Shown: positions 52,204 to 60,650, counted from the first letter of the stretch. The stretch is 64,000 bases of DNA from UMGS1766 sp963660915 (GCA_963660915.1 CAVLAO010000004.1:1-64000), one strand, 5' to 3'. Program-made: numbers and translations. The notes: generated by a model from the letters alone, not told the origin.

Positions 52204-54219
52204 ATGGATATGAAAAAAATAAAGAAATGGGCGAAAGCCAACAAGCAGGTTGTAACCTTCGGTGCAGCGGCAACCGCTGCCGGAATCGGTGCCGGTGCGG
52301 CGGCTGTTGCGGTCGGCAAAAAAGTCAAGAAATCCCGTGCTGCAAAGGCCGAGAAAGCCAAGGCTATCCCTGCTCCGGCGCCCTATCGCAATACAGAGCG
52401 CGGTGCCAATCAGAAAAACAGCAAGGGCATCTATTACTCAAACGGCAACTATGAGGCTTTTGCTCATCCAGAAAAGCCTGCAGGCGTGGATGAAAAATCC
52501 GCATGGTTGGTTGGAAGCGGTCTGGCCTCTCTGGCTGCTGCCTGCTTTCTCGTCCGTGATGGACAGATGAAGGGCGAGAACATTCACATTCTGGAGGCCA
52601 TGGACATTGCCGGCGGAGCTTGTGACGGCATTAACGATCCTTTGCGCGGCTATGTCATGCGCGGCGGTCGTGAAATGGAAAACCATTTTGAGTGTCTGTG
52701 GGATTTGTTCCGCAGCATTCCTTCCCTAGAGACACCGGGTGCTTCCGTACTGGACGAGTACTACTGGCTGAACAAGCATGATCCAAACTACTCTCTCTGC
52801 CGTGCCACTGTCAACCAGGGGCAGGATGCTCATACAGACGGTCAGTTCCATCTGAGTCAGAAGGGCTGCATGGAAATCATGAAGCTGTTCTTCACACCGG
52901 ATGAGGATCTCTATGACAAGACCATTGAGGACTTCTTTGATGAAGAAGTATTCTCCTCTGACTTCTGGCTCTACTGGCGCACCATGTTCGCCTTTGAAAA
53001 CTGGCACAGCGCTTTAGAGATGAAGCTGTATATTCAGCGTTTCATCCACCACATTGGTGGTCTTCCTGATTTCTCCGCACTGAAGTTCACCAAATACAAT
53101 CAGTATGAATCCTTGATTCTGCCCATGCAGAAATATCTGGAGGCAGCCGGCGTTCACTTCCAATTCAACACCCGCGTGAACAATGTTGAATTCGAGTTTG
53201 ACGGTGACAAGAAAATTGCCCGCAAGATTTTGTGCACCGTTGACGGCGCTGAGCAGGAAATTGCTCTGACCGAAAACGACCTAGTATTTGTCACAAACGG
53301 CAGCTGCACGGAGGGCACCATTTACGGTGACCACACCCATGCACCGGTCGGCGACGCAGAAGTCCGCACCAGCGGTTGTTGGGATTTGTGGAGAAATATC
53401 GCCGCACAGGATCCTTCCTTCGGTCATCCGGAGAAATTCTGCTGCGACACCCGCCGTTCCAATTGGGAGTCTGCCACAATTACCACTGATAACGAAGAGA
53501 TCATCGAGCAAATTCAGAAGATTTGTCAGCGTGATCCCCGCACAGGCAACGTGGTCACCGGTGGTATTGTCAGCTGCAAAGATTCCAGCTGGCTATTGAG
53601 CTGGACAATCAACCGTCAGGGTCAATTTAAGGAACAGGCCAAGAAGGACGTTTGCATCTGGGTTTACAGTCTGTTTACCGATGTGGCAGGCGACTATGTA
53701 AAGAAACCCATGAAGGAATGCACCGGTGAAGAAATTGCCGCAGAATGGCTGTATCATTTGGGCATTCCTGTGGATCACATTGATGAGCTGGCAAAGACCG
53801 CGGTCAATTCCGTGCCAACTATGATGCCTTACATCACTGCTTTCTTTATGCCCCGCCGCAAAGGTGATCGCCCGGACGTCATTCCCGATGGCTGCGTGAA
53901 CTTTGCCTTCCTCGGCCAGTTTGCAGAAACACCGCGTGACACCATTTTCACCACAGAATATTCGGTACGTACTGCTATGGAAGCAGTTTATGGCCTGTTG
54001 GACGTGGATCGCGGAGTTCCAGAAGTCTGGGGCAGCGTGTATGATGTCCGTGATCTGCTGGACAGCACGGTAAAGCTGATGGACGGAAAGTCTCCTTTGG
54101 AGATTAAACTGCCTAAACCTCTGGCAGCACTGAAGAAGCCTCTGTTGAAGAAAATCAAAGGCACGGTAATTGAAAAGCTGCTGCGTGATCACAACATCAT
54201 CAAAGACGGAATGCTGTAA
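52204..54219 (+). CDS. ohyA: Oleate hydratase-family protein with N-terminal membrane-anchor-like extension
   Basis: The 671-aa FAD-binding protein (MCRA/OhyA family) adds water across cis-9 double bonds of free unsaturated fatty acids to give 10-hydroxy acids. Visible features are the dinucleotide-binding AWLVGSGLASLAAACFLV (about 100-118), the family motif VMRGGREMENHFECLWD with the catalytic Glu, WRTMFAFENWHSALEMKLYIQRF, and C-terminal PRKG..VPDGCVNFAFLGQF-like text. The first 45 residues are basic, then Ala/Gly-rich hydrophobic (about 15-38), then Lys-rich, which looks like a membrane anchor. The start at 52204 follows AAAGGCGG. A lipase-like gene follows 26 bp later. Confidence 0.9.
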   Translation: MDMKKIKKWAKANKQVVTFGAAATAAGIGAGAAAVAVGKKVKKSRAAKAEKAKAIPAPAPYRNTERGANQKNSKGIYYSNGNYEAFAHPEKPAGVDEKSAWLVGSGLASLAAACFLVRDGQMKGENIHILEAMDIAGGACDGINDPLRGYVMRGGREMENHFECLWDLFRSIPSLETPGASVLDEYYWLNKHDPNYSLCRATVNQGQDAHTDGQFHLSQKGCMEIMKLFFTPDEDLYDKTIEDFFDEEVFSSDFWLYWRTMFAFENWHSALEMKLYIQRFIHHIGGLPDFSALKFTKYNQYESLILPMQKYLEAAGVHFQFNTRVNNVEFEFDGDKKIARKILCTVDGAEQEIALTENDLVFVTNGSCTEGTIYGDHTHAPVGDAEVRTSGCWDLWRNIAAQDPSFGHPEKFCCDTRRSNWESATITTDNEEIIEQIQKICQRDPRTGNVVTGGIVSCKDSSWLLSWTINRQGQFKEQAKKDVCIWVYSLFTDVAGDYVKKPMKECTGEEIAAEWLYHLGIPVDHIDELAKTAVNSVPTMMPYITAFFMPRRKGDRPDVIPDGCVNFAFLGQFAETPRDTIFTTEYSVRTAMEAVYGLLDVDRGVPEVWGSVYDVRDLLDSTVKLMDGKSPLEIKLPKPLAALKKPLLKKIKGTVIEKLLRDHNIIKDGML

Positions 54220-54245
54220 AAATCAAATAAAGGAGCGAAGCGCCC

Positions 54246-55175
54246 ATGGAAAAGCAAGTGTTAAGCCGAATTGCCGATGACGGAACTCAGATTTATTTTC
54301 AAATCTGGAAGGATGAGACCTTGCCTTGCCGTGGGCTGCTCCAAATTGTCCACGGTTATGCTGAGTGGGTGGATCGCTATGATGAATTTGCAAATTTCAT
54401 GGTTGGCCAGGGTTTCCTCGTCTTCGGCGAGGATCATCGGGGACATGGACAAACGCAGCGGCGCAGTGATCGAGTCATTCATTTTGCCGAAACCAATGGA
54501 TTTGACAAGGTAGTGGAGGACAATTACGCCCTCATGAAAATGGTGCGGCAATCACATCCCGATGTTCCTCTGTTCCTTTTGGGCCACAGTATGGGTTCTT
54601 TCCTCAGCCGCCGCTACATTCAGCTTCACGGAAATGAATTTTCCGGCGTGGTCTTGTCCGGAACCGGCAACAATGCTTTTCCTGCCCTGAAATTAATTCA
54701 CAGACTGTCCCTGCTTCATATCCGCCTGCAAGGTGCAAAAGCACCGGACCCATTTTTAACTGCTCTGGTCTTTGGTCAGCTGAATCGAAAGTTCCTCGGC
54801 TCAAAAACCGGATTGGACTGGGTATGCCGTCGACCGGAAGTTGTCAACGCGTTTTATCAGGATAAACGCCGTGGGAAAATGGCCACAGCCGGATTCTTTC
54901 GCGACTTTTCTGATGGCATGATGAAGGTTCAGACACCTTCATTGATTGACAAAATCCCAAAAAATTTACCAGTGCGTTTCATTTCCGGACAGGCGGATCC
55001 CGTCGGTGGGAAGAATGCTTCCGGCGTCCGCACCGCTTACAATGCCATGGTGGACTCCGGAATGACGGATGTATCCATTCACATTTATCCCAACGCAAGG
55101 CACGAAATTCTAAATGAAACCAACCGCATGGATGTCAGTCGTGATATCCTATCTTGGATCAACCTTCATATTTGA
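54246..55175 (+). CDS. Alpha/beta hydrolase, monoacylglycerol lipase-like
   Basis: The 309-aa protein has the serine hydrolase triad in order: nucleophile in GHSMGS (Ser about 117), Asp in SGQADPVG (about 252) and His in NARHEILNE (about 284). The oxyanion region is VHGYAEWVDRYDEFA, typical of lysophospholipase/monoglyceride lipases (Hydrolase_4). It is encoded 26 bp after the oleate hydratase with its own GGAGCG site and shares its terminator. The natural inference is release of free unsaturated fatty acids from host or dietary lipids as substrate for the hydratase. Confidence 0.88.
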   Translation: MEKQVLSRIADDGTQIYFQIWKDETLPCRGLLQIVHGYAEWVDRYDEFANFMVGQGFLVFGEDHRGHGQTQRRSDRVIHFAETNGFDKVVEDNYALMKMVRQSHPDVPLFLLGHSMGSFLSRRYIQLHGNEFSGVVLSGTGNNAFPALKLIHRLSLLHIRLQGAKAPDPFLTALVFGQLNRKFLGSKTGLDWVCRRPEVVNAFYQDKRRGKMATAGFFRDFSDGMMKVQTPSLIDKIPKNLPVRFISGQADPVGGKNASGVRTAYNAMVDSGMTDVSIHIYPNARHEILNETNRMDVSRDILSWINLHI

Positions 55176-55241
55176 ATAATTGTCACCGCCTTGCCGCTTC
55201 TATGAAATCTCCGCAAAAACGCACGTATTATCAAAGCTGAA

Positions 55242-55286
55242 AACGGAATTGCCATCTGTCGCAGACAGATGGCAATTCCGTTTTTT
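55242..55286 (+). terminator. Terminator of the oleate hydratase-lipase operon
   Basis: Perfect 19-bp arms (55242-55260 and 55264-55282) around a GCA loop, followed by a T run. Confidence 0.9.
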
Positions 55287-55293
55287 ATATGCC

Positions 55294-55339
55294 AAGATCA
55301 CCCCATCCATCAGAATATTATAATGAATGGGGTGATCTT
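55294..55339 (-). terminator. Terminator of the OYE-SnoaL operon
   Basis: AAGATCACCCCAT (55294-55306) pairs with ATGGGGTGATCTT (55327-55339). On the minus strand it lies 17 bp past the last SnoaL-like gene. Confidence 0.7.
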
Positions 55340-55355
55340 CTATAAAATTTTGGAA

Positions 55356-56126
55356 TTACTTGTTCAGAAACGGAGTATAGGTGTTGTCATTGTCCAGAGT
55401 CTCATAGGGTTCCGGCCATGGCACGCTGTTCTGGGGCTTGCTCAGCACGGAATAAGGCATGTGCATTGGACCTGGGTCCGCAACAGGCGGGCAGCCCAAC
55501 GTGGGAGGCATTGCCTCGCCGGGATTCGGAGAGGTAATGCGTGCATACTCATCTGCAGCCCAGTTGGTGTGGTCCATGTCACCCACAAGGTCAGGGCAAA
55601 CGTGCTCGTGAAGATACTTCCACTCGCCATCTTCGCAGACAAAATCGGAGCCATAGCGCTCCCACAGCACGTGGCAGTACCGGGGAGAACGATGCACTTT
55701 TCCGTCCTCACCCTTATCCGCCGTCAAACGGGAATGAATCACGCCGGGCGTGATGAAGCAGCCTCTTGCACTCTTGCCGTCTGCCGCAACTTCAATCACG
55801 TCGGTAACCAGGGTGTGTACAGAGCACTCCATCAGCGGACGGGGATCTTTACCGGTCACCTCAGGATAAACCTGATACAAATCCAGCCAGTTTTCCATGC
55901 ACATCATGTCGTAATCGCCTACACTGCCATGATAGACCTGATCAAAGCCGCGCATACGGCCGAAAGCGTGTGCCCAGGAGCAATCATCGCTGCGGGACCA
56001 GATTACGCTCCATTCACCGGTAGCATCTGCGCGACCGTGAAGATATGCATGCTGTGCCTTAACGTTCTCAACTTGCTGGCTGGCGTCCGCATTGCGGATA
56101 CGCTCATGCAAAGTCAGTTCTCTCAT
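55356..56126 (-). CDS. SnoaL/NTF2-like protein A
   Basis: The 256-aa protein has a SnoaL-like (NTF2 superfamily) alpha+beta cone of about 180 residues. Recognisable are the N-terminal helix (QVENVKAQHAYLHGRADA), the strand SARGCFITPGVIHS and EWKYLHEHVCPD (about 168-179), plus a C-terminal arm ending PYETLDNDNTYTPFLNK. It is the most divergent of four paralogs here. SnoaL folds include dehydratases, isomerases and hydrolases such as BaiE, ketosteroid isomerase and scytalone dehydratase. It is last in the OYE3-SnoaL operon and overlaps gene B by 4 bp. The reaction is unknown. Confidence 0.8.
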   Translation of the reverse strand: MRELTLHERIRNADASQQVENVKAQHAYLHGRADATGEWSVIWSRSDDCSWAHAFGRMRGFDQVYHGSVGDYDMMCMENWLDLYQVYPEVTGKDPRPLMECSVHTLVTDVIEVAADGKSARGCFITPGVIHSRLTADKGEDGKVHRSPRYCHVLWERYGSDFVCEDGEWKYLHEHVCPDLVGDMDHTNWAADEYARITSPNPGEAMPPTLGCPPVADPGPMHMPYSVLSKPQNSVPWPEPYETLDNDNTYTPFLNK

Positions 56127-56860
56127 TGATAGTTACCTCCTTCACCTGCGCCAAAGTGGTACTCTGTCTTTTCAGGATAGCCCTCCGGACCATAGCTGAT
56201 ATCGTCGCTCCAAGTGTCATAATCCACAGGAGGAGCAGGATAGTTGTCCCACCAGTTAAACGTTGCGTCATGGGTCAGCATGGGGATTGTAGGTGTACCG
56301 AATTCGACTGCCACAGGGTCGGTTGCGTAGTCGATATAAGCAGGATGATCACTGTAGCTGTCGCCGGCCTCGCTGGTGCAGTCGTTTGCCTCCACAATGT
56401 GCCAAATCTTCCATGCGTCGCCTTCTTTGATAAAGTCAATTGCAACCTTACCGGTATTCCACATGGCTGTGGCGGTGCCGTCACCGTTGGGCATCGTGTC
56501 CTGACCGATGGAGTACCACAGGCCCTTCGCTGTCTTGCTGTCTCCGGCCAGCTTTACCAAGCCGGTCGAAATGGGATGCGCATTCATGGTGCCGACGCCG
56601 TCACCCAGATCCGCAGCATGCTTGGTCACATAGTAAGCACGGATATTATCCATACCGACGTAGTAGCCGGTATTCTTACCAAAGGATGCAGTTGCCTGAT
56701 GCTCCGGCTCTGCCACCCACAAATCAGCCAATTCCTGCTCGCGCCACTCGTTAATCATGTAATAAACGCGCTTATTGGCCAGTTTCTTGACTTCCTCAAT
56801 GTCCGTTACCCGGCGGATCAGTTCGTCGTCTGTGTATTCACGCTTGATATGCTTGCTCAT
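56123..56860 (-). CDS. SnoaL/NTF2-like protein B
   Basis: The 245-aa protein has the same plan: helix IEEVKKLANKRVYYMINEWREQELADLW, strand TAKGLWYSIGQD (110-121), strand AIDFIKEGDAWKIWHIVEANDC (140-161, WKIWH at 150-154), and tail DYDTWSDDISYGPEGYP. AGGAGG precedes MSKHIK, and the open frame upstream of that is not coding-like. It is the third gene of the operon. No catalytic pair is assigned with confidence. Function is a predicted lyase or isomerase on a small cyclic substrate, by fold only. Confidence 0.8.
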   Translation of the reverse strand: MSKHIKREYTDDELIRRVTDIEEVKKLANKRVYYMINEWREQELADLWVAEPEHQATASFGKNTGYYVGMDNIRAYYVTKHAADLGDGVGTMNAHPISTGLVKLAGDSKTAKGLWYSIGQDTMPNGDGTATAMWNTGKVAIDFIKEGDAWKIWHIVEANDCTSEAGDSYSDHPAYIDYATDPVAVEFGTPTIPMLTHDATFNWWDNYPAPPVDYDTWSDDISYGPEGYPEKTEYHFGAGEGGNYQ

Positions 56861-56876
56861 TGTGCTGTTCCTCCTC

Positions 56877-57602
56877 TCAAATGCCATAGCTGAAGGTATC
56901 AGCAAAGGTGTCGTAGGGCTGGGGGATCGCAGGAGCATCCGTGTGCGGACGCTGCGGCGTATACAGCTCGCGAACCGTCTTTTTTACCGTATAGGCGGGG
57001 TACTGGAAGTCGCTTAGTGCTGCAAACTCAGGCAGGGCGGGCAACGGTTTCTTCTCCTTGCCCCAGCTCTGACCGCAGATGCAGTCCACATCATTGGTGT
57101 AGCTCATGTGCCACACCTTCCACTCGCCCTCTTCCCGGACAAAGTCAACCGCAAAGTAACCCCAGGTCCAGTTGGCAACCGGGCCGCAAGCCTCTACGTC
57201 ATTGTAGGCTCCCTGGCAATGCCACAGGCCTTTGCCGGTTGCACCGTCTGCTGCAATTTCAATCACAGGAGAGGACAGCGGCTTTACCTTAAACGGGCCG
57301 ATGCCATAGATCTCTTCCTCGCTCAGGCCGCCCAGTTTTTCCGGAAAACGTGCCTGCATCAGCTTTGCAACCAGCTTATTGCGCTCATAGCAGGCCATAT
57401 AATAGCCGGAAACCGCTTCTGTCCCGACATAGGCGCCGTCATTAAAGCTGAGGCAGATGTCCTCCTTGCTGCTCCAGAACAGGTCAAAAATCTCCTGCTC
57501 CCGGTTCAGGATGATGCAGTTGGCATACTTGCCCATCAGATTTTTCAGGGCTCGCTGATCTTCCCAGCGCTGCGTCAACTGCTCAGTGGTGAATTGTGCC
57601 AT
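56877..57602 (-). CDS. SnoaL/NTF2-like protein C
   Basis: The 241-aa paralog has N-terminal DQRALKNLMGKYANCIILNREQ, TGKGLWHCQGAYND (122-135), WTWGYFAVDFVREEGEWKVWHM (WKVWH 161-165) followed by a Cys pair DVDCICGQ, and tail PQPYDTFADTFSYG. It starts 38 bp after the OYE copy 3 stop. It shares the TxKGxW, W(K/R)xWH and C-terminal PYxTF motifs with B and D, so the four arose by duplication. Confidence 0.82.
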   Translation of the reverse strand: MAQFTTEQLTQRWEDQRALKNLMGKYANCIILNREQEIFDLFWSSKEDICLSFNDGAYVGTEAVSGYYMACYERNKLVAKLMQARFPEKLGGLSEEEIYGIGPFKVKPLSSPVIEIAADGATGKGLWHCQGAYNDVEACGPVANWTWGYFAVDFVREEGEWKVWHMSYTNDVDCICGQSWGKEKKPLPALPEFAALSDFQYPAYTVKKTVRELYTPQRPHTDAPAIPQPYDTFADTFSYGI

Positions 57603-57640
57603 ATTTTATTTACTCCTTTCACAATGTGAATTGGTAATCA

Positions 57641-59584
57641 TCAAAGTCCAACGTTTACCACGGCATCGTAGCCGCCCCGTGTGGCCTGGCCAATTTGCCG
57701 TGCCGCATTTGCATCACCCACTACGTAAAATTCCGGCGTAAACTGGCTCAGCCACTCCACTTCTGCCGAACGGGGACGCATTCCGGCGCACATGACCACG
57801 GTATCTGCCGGGAAGGTTTTCTCATTCCCGTCTGCATCCACTGCCGTCACGCTGTCCTCTGCAATGTCGGTGCAGCGGAAACCAGTCGCTGTAGACAGCG
57901 TTTCTGCAACTTCAATTTCATGGAGCACGCTCAAACGATGCATACGACCGCAATCCGGACAAAGCTCGGTCTGCATTTCCAGAATCGTCACTTCATGCCC
58001 TTCTTTTGCGAGCTCGATACCTTCCTCGCATCCAATCAGGCCACCCCCGATCACAACCACCTTGTGGCCCACGCGAGGATCTTCACGCTTTAGCTCGGCA
58101 CCGAACACAACATTCTTCCCGTCCGCACCGGGTACCGGCAGAGCCCAGGGATTTGCTCCCACAGCTGCAATGATCGCATCCGGTTTGATCTCTTCCACCA
58201 GCTCTTTTGTGACCGTGGTATTCAGCCGCACATCAATGGGCAACCGCAGAACCTTGGCTGCAGTCATATCCCGATAGCGGCGGATATTTGCCTTAAAGTC
58301 AGCGTTGTCCGCATATTTCAGACCACCCAACTTATCGGTCTTTTCCACCAGAGTTACCTTATGCCCGCGCTCACTGGCTGTAATTGCCGCCTGCATGCCG
58401 GCAGGGCCGCCGCCCACAATGAGGATCTTCTTGTTCTCACGAGTTGGGATGGGATGAAAATACTCTGACTCCCGACCGATGTAGGGATTTACCGCGCAGC
58501 GCATGGTGCGGTTTTTCATCATGCCGCTCTGACATTCGCCGCAGCGCAGACACGGAGTAATATCTTCAACCTGTCCCCGCATGATTTTGCGCGGTAGGAA
58601 AGGATCAGCAATCAGTGCACGGCCCATGGCAATGCAGTCTACTCCGCTTTCCTCCAAAAAGGCTTCCATCTTGTCCGGCTCGCTGAACGCGCCTACCGTA
58701 ACAACCGGCGTCTTAACATGTTTCTTGATCTCAGCCGCCAGTCCGGAGTTTTCTCCATGCTTCTGGAATGCACCGGGATGCATTAAAACGCAGGAATATT
58801 CGTCCTGCTGAGAACCGGCAGAGACATGAATCAAGTCCACTTTTCCATCCAACGCCTTGGCAATCTCAATTCCGGTTTCAATTCCATACCCGCCGGGCAT
58901 ACGCTCTGAACCGGAGATACGGATATCAATCGGGAAATTACGGCCAACTGCTGCTCGCACTTTTTCCACAACCAGAAGCGGAAAACGCATCCTGTTTTCC
59001 AGACTGCCGCCCCACTTATCCGTGCGGTGATTGGTGATTTCCGAGATAAACTGATGCAGCAGCCAACCGTGACCGGCATGGATCATTACCATATCAAATC
59101 CGCAGGCCTTCGCTGTTGCAGCTGCCTCACCGTATTTTTCAGCAATTGCATAGATTTGCTCTTCGGTCATTTCCAGGACTTCATCGCCCCAGTCGTCTAC
59201 ATAGCCGGAGGGACCGATTGCATTCTTGCCGCCAATGAATTCCGGAGAACACAGTGCTCCGCCGTGGTCAATCTCAATTTCTGCCGCTGCACCGCCGGAA
59301 TGAATTGCATCCGCCATCTTCACCAGATACGGAACTGCAGATGGATCATCCAATCCCACCTGCTGAGGGTGACTGCGACCGGTATCCAGATCAACAATCA
59401 CATCGCCTACACTGACCAATGCCACACCGCCGGCCGCCTTGAGCTTATAATAATTGATATTGTCGTCGCTATAATGCTCCTCCGGACCAAGCTCTGCCAT
59501 TGATGTCGGTGCGGAGAGCATTCTGTTTTTCAGCCGCAACCCTGCCACTTGCAGGGGTTGAAGCAACTTTTCATAAGTTCCCAT
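57641..59584 (-). CDS. OYE-type flavin/Fe-S/FAD oxidoreductase, copy 3
   Basis: The 647-aa protein has an OYE barrel (1-335) with intact H169-A-G-H172 (MIHAGHGWLLHQF), Fe-S cluster C345-x2-C348-x2-C351-x11-C363, then FAD (ILIVGGGPAGMQAA, 388-401) and NAD(P)H Rossmann folds (VVVIGGGLIGCEEG). It is the first gene of an operon with three SnoaL-like genes, with promoter at 59641-59670. By architecture it is an NAD(P)H-dependent C=C reductase (BaiCD/BaiH, FadH, 2-enoate reductase relatives). Its operon partners suggest a dehydration-then-reduction route. The substrate is unknown; steroid, bile acid, polyphenol and enoate are all open. Confidence 0.9.
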   Translation of the reverse strand: MGTYEKLLQPLQVAGLRLKNRMLSAPTSMAELGPEEHYSDDNINYYKLKAAGGVALVSVGDVIVDLDTGRSHPQQVGLDDPSAVPYLVKMADAIHSGGAAAEIEIDHGGALCSPEFIGGKNAIGPSGYVDDWGDEVLEMTEEQIYAIAEKYGEAAATAKACGFDMVMIHAGHGWLLHQFISEITNHRTDKWGGSLENRMRFPLLVVEKVRAAVGRNFPIDIRISGSERMPGGYGIETGIEIAKALDGKVDLIHVSAGSQQDEYSCVLMHPGAFQKHGENSGLAAEIKKHVKTPVVTVGAFSEPDKMEAFLEESGVDCIAMGRALIADPFLPRKIMRGQVEDITPCLRCGECQSGMMKNRTMRCAVNPYIGRESEYFHPIPTRENKKILIVGGGPAGMQAAITASERGHKVTLVEKTDKLGGLKYADNADFKANIRRYRDMTAAKVLRLPIDVRLNTTVTKELVEEIKPDAIIAAVGANPWALPVPGADGKNVVFGAELKREDPRVGHKVVVIGGGLIGCEEGIELAKEGHEVTILEMQTELCPDCGRMHRLSVLHEIEVAETLSTATGFRCTDIAEDSVTAVDADGNEKTFPADTVVMCAGMRPRSAEVEWLSQFTPEFYVVGDANAARQIGQATRGGYDAVVNVGL

Positions 59585-59640
59585 ACGATAAAAACTCCTT
59601 TCAAATCAGAATTGTCACGAATTGTACTAATCTTTCTTTT

Positions 59641-59670
59641 ATTATAGCACCTGCTCTTATGCAATGATAA
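59641..59670 (-). promoter_or_regulatory. Promoter of the OYE copy 3-SnoaL operon
   Basis: On the minus strand TTATCA (59670-59665), an 18-bp spacer and an extended -10 TGCTATAAT (TATAAT at 59646-59641), about 57 bp before the ATG. Confidence 0.6.
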
Positions 59671-59792
59671 CAACAAAAAATCCGCGCCATAACAACAAGA
59701 TTGTTCCTTTCTGAAACAGAATCAAAAAAAAATCCGCAATCCTTTGCGCTGCAATGAATTGTTTCTAAATTTGGCTCAATTTCACATCGTTG

Positions 59793-59810
59793 TGTTGTAA
59801 AAATACAACA
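59793..59810. promoter_or_regulatory. Palindromic operator-like site TGTTGTA-N4-TACAACA
   Basis: Perfect 7-bp arms (59793-59799 and 59804-59810) around AAAA lie between SnoaL D and the OYE copy 3 promoter. This has the size and symmetry of a dimeric repressor or activator site. TGTTGTA also occurs in the divergent region near 23317. Confidence 0.4.
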
Positions 59811-59820
59811 TAATAGAAGA

Positions 59821-59844
59821 CCGATTGTGACGCTGCACAATCGG
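59821..59844 (-). terminator. Hairpin just past SnoaL D
   Basis: CCGATTGTG (59821-59829) pairs with CACAATCGG (59836-59844). On the minus strand it follows the SnoaL D stop by 7 bp, with a weak T-rich tail (TCTTCTATT). Confidence 0.55.
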
Positions 59845-59851
59845 CCTGATC

Positions 59852-60577
59852 TCAGTATGCAAATGTCTCGGAAAATGTGCGGTACGGCACCGGCGGTTCC
59901 GGCCTTTGCGGAGCGATGGAATCGCTTGCATAGGCATAGTGAAAGGTTGTCGGCGCATCCGGAATAATCGGCATGCCATGTGGCATAACCTGCTCTCCGG
60001 CTGCTGCACGGGCGTTCCAATCATCAATCATTTCCTGCGTTGTTCCAGGGTCCATTGGTGCTGCTGTTGCCACAGGATCTCGATGAAAGTCAGTGCGCCA
60101 CAAATCACACACATGAAGATGCCATACTCTCCATCCTTGCTCCGTCCGTATAAAATCAACGGCATACTTTCCTGAATCCCAAGTAAAGGAATGTCCTTCT
60201 TCCGCTCCTTCGTCCTGCAACATAAGAATCGCCCCTGTGGACATCCACATTCCCTTTGCCGTTTGATTGTCTTCCGCAACTTCCAACACTGGCGTAGTAA
60301 TCTGGTGCAGTTCCAACAATCCCGGGTAACAAGCTCCTGTTCCACCGGTAAAAAGTTCTGTCATCGCATCAAAAAACTCCAGCGATTTCTTTGCCCCAAA
60401 CACTCCCAGCGGTCCATATTCACAGCGCGCATCTGGCAGCCACCAGGCAAATAATTCCCGTCCGATGCGGCTCATTTCACCGCCGGTGTGGTAATATTGA
60501 TACCGTCCCATCAGATTCATAATCTCAATTCGGGACTGCTGTCGCTCCAACAAAGACTGCATTTGCTTCGTATCCAT
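59852..60577 (-). CDS. SnoaL/NTF2-like protein D
   Basis: The 241-aa paralog of proteins B and C has SRIEIMNLMGRYQYYHTGGE, TAKGMWMSTGAILM (106-119), FTWDSGKYAVDFIRTEQGWR with WRVWH at 149-153, and the tail PVPYRTFSETFAY at the C-terminus. Start MDTKQMQ is set by GGGAGGG. It is transcribed alone, upstream of the OYE copy 3 operon on the same strand, with its own promoter (TTGACT-18-TATGAT). Fold-level function only. Confidence 0.82.
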   Translation of the reverse strand: MDTKQMQSLLERQQSRIEIMNLMGRYQYYHTGGEMSRIGRELFAWWLPDARCEYGPLGVFGAKKSLEFFDAMTELFTGGTGACYPGLLELHQITTPVLEVAEDNQTAKGMWMSTGAILMLQDEGAEEGHSFTWDSGKYAVDFIRTEQGWRVWHLHVCDLWRTDFHRDPVATAAPMDPGTTQEMIDDWNARAAAGEQVMPHGMPIIPDAPTTFHYAYASDSIAPQRPEPPVPYRTFSETFAY

Positions 60578-60599
60578 GTCAAACCCTCCCTTTTTCACT

Positions 60600-60629
60600 A
60601 TCATAGCCAGAAAAAGGCGGAAAAGTCAA
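60600..60629 (-). promoter_or_regulatory. Promoter of SnoaL D
   Basis: On the minus strand TTGACT (60629-60624), an 18-bp spacer and TATGAT (60605-60600). Confidence 0.65.
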
Positions 60630-60650
60630 GATGCAAAAGCGGATCAATTG

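Noticed and set aside
55356..60577. Calling the OYE-SnoaL genes a bile-acid (bai) operon
   Set aside because: No CoA ligase (baiB), CoA transferase (baiF), hydroxysteroid dehydrogenase (baiA) or MFS transporter (baiG) is present, and the SnoaL proteins are much longer than BaiE.
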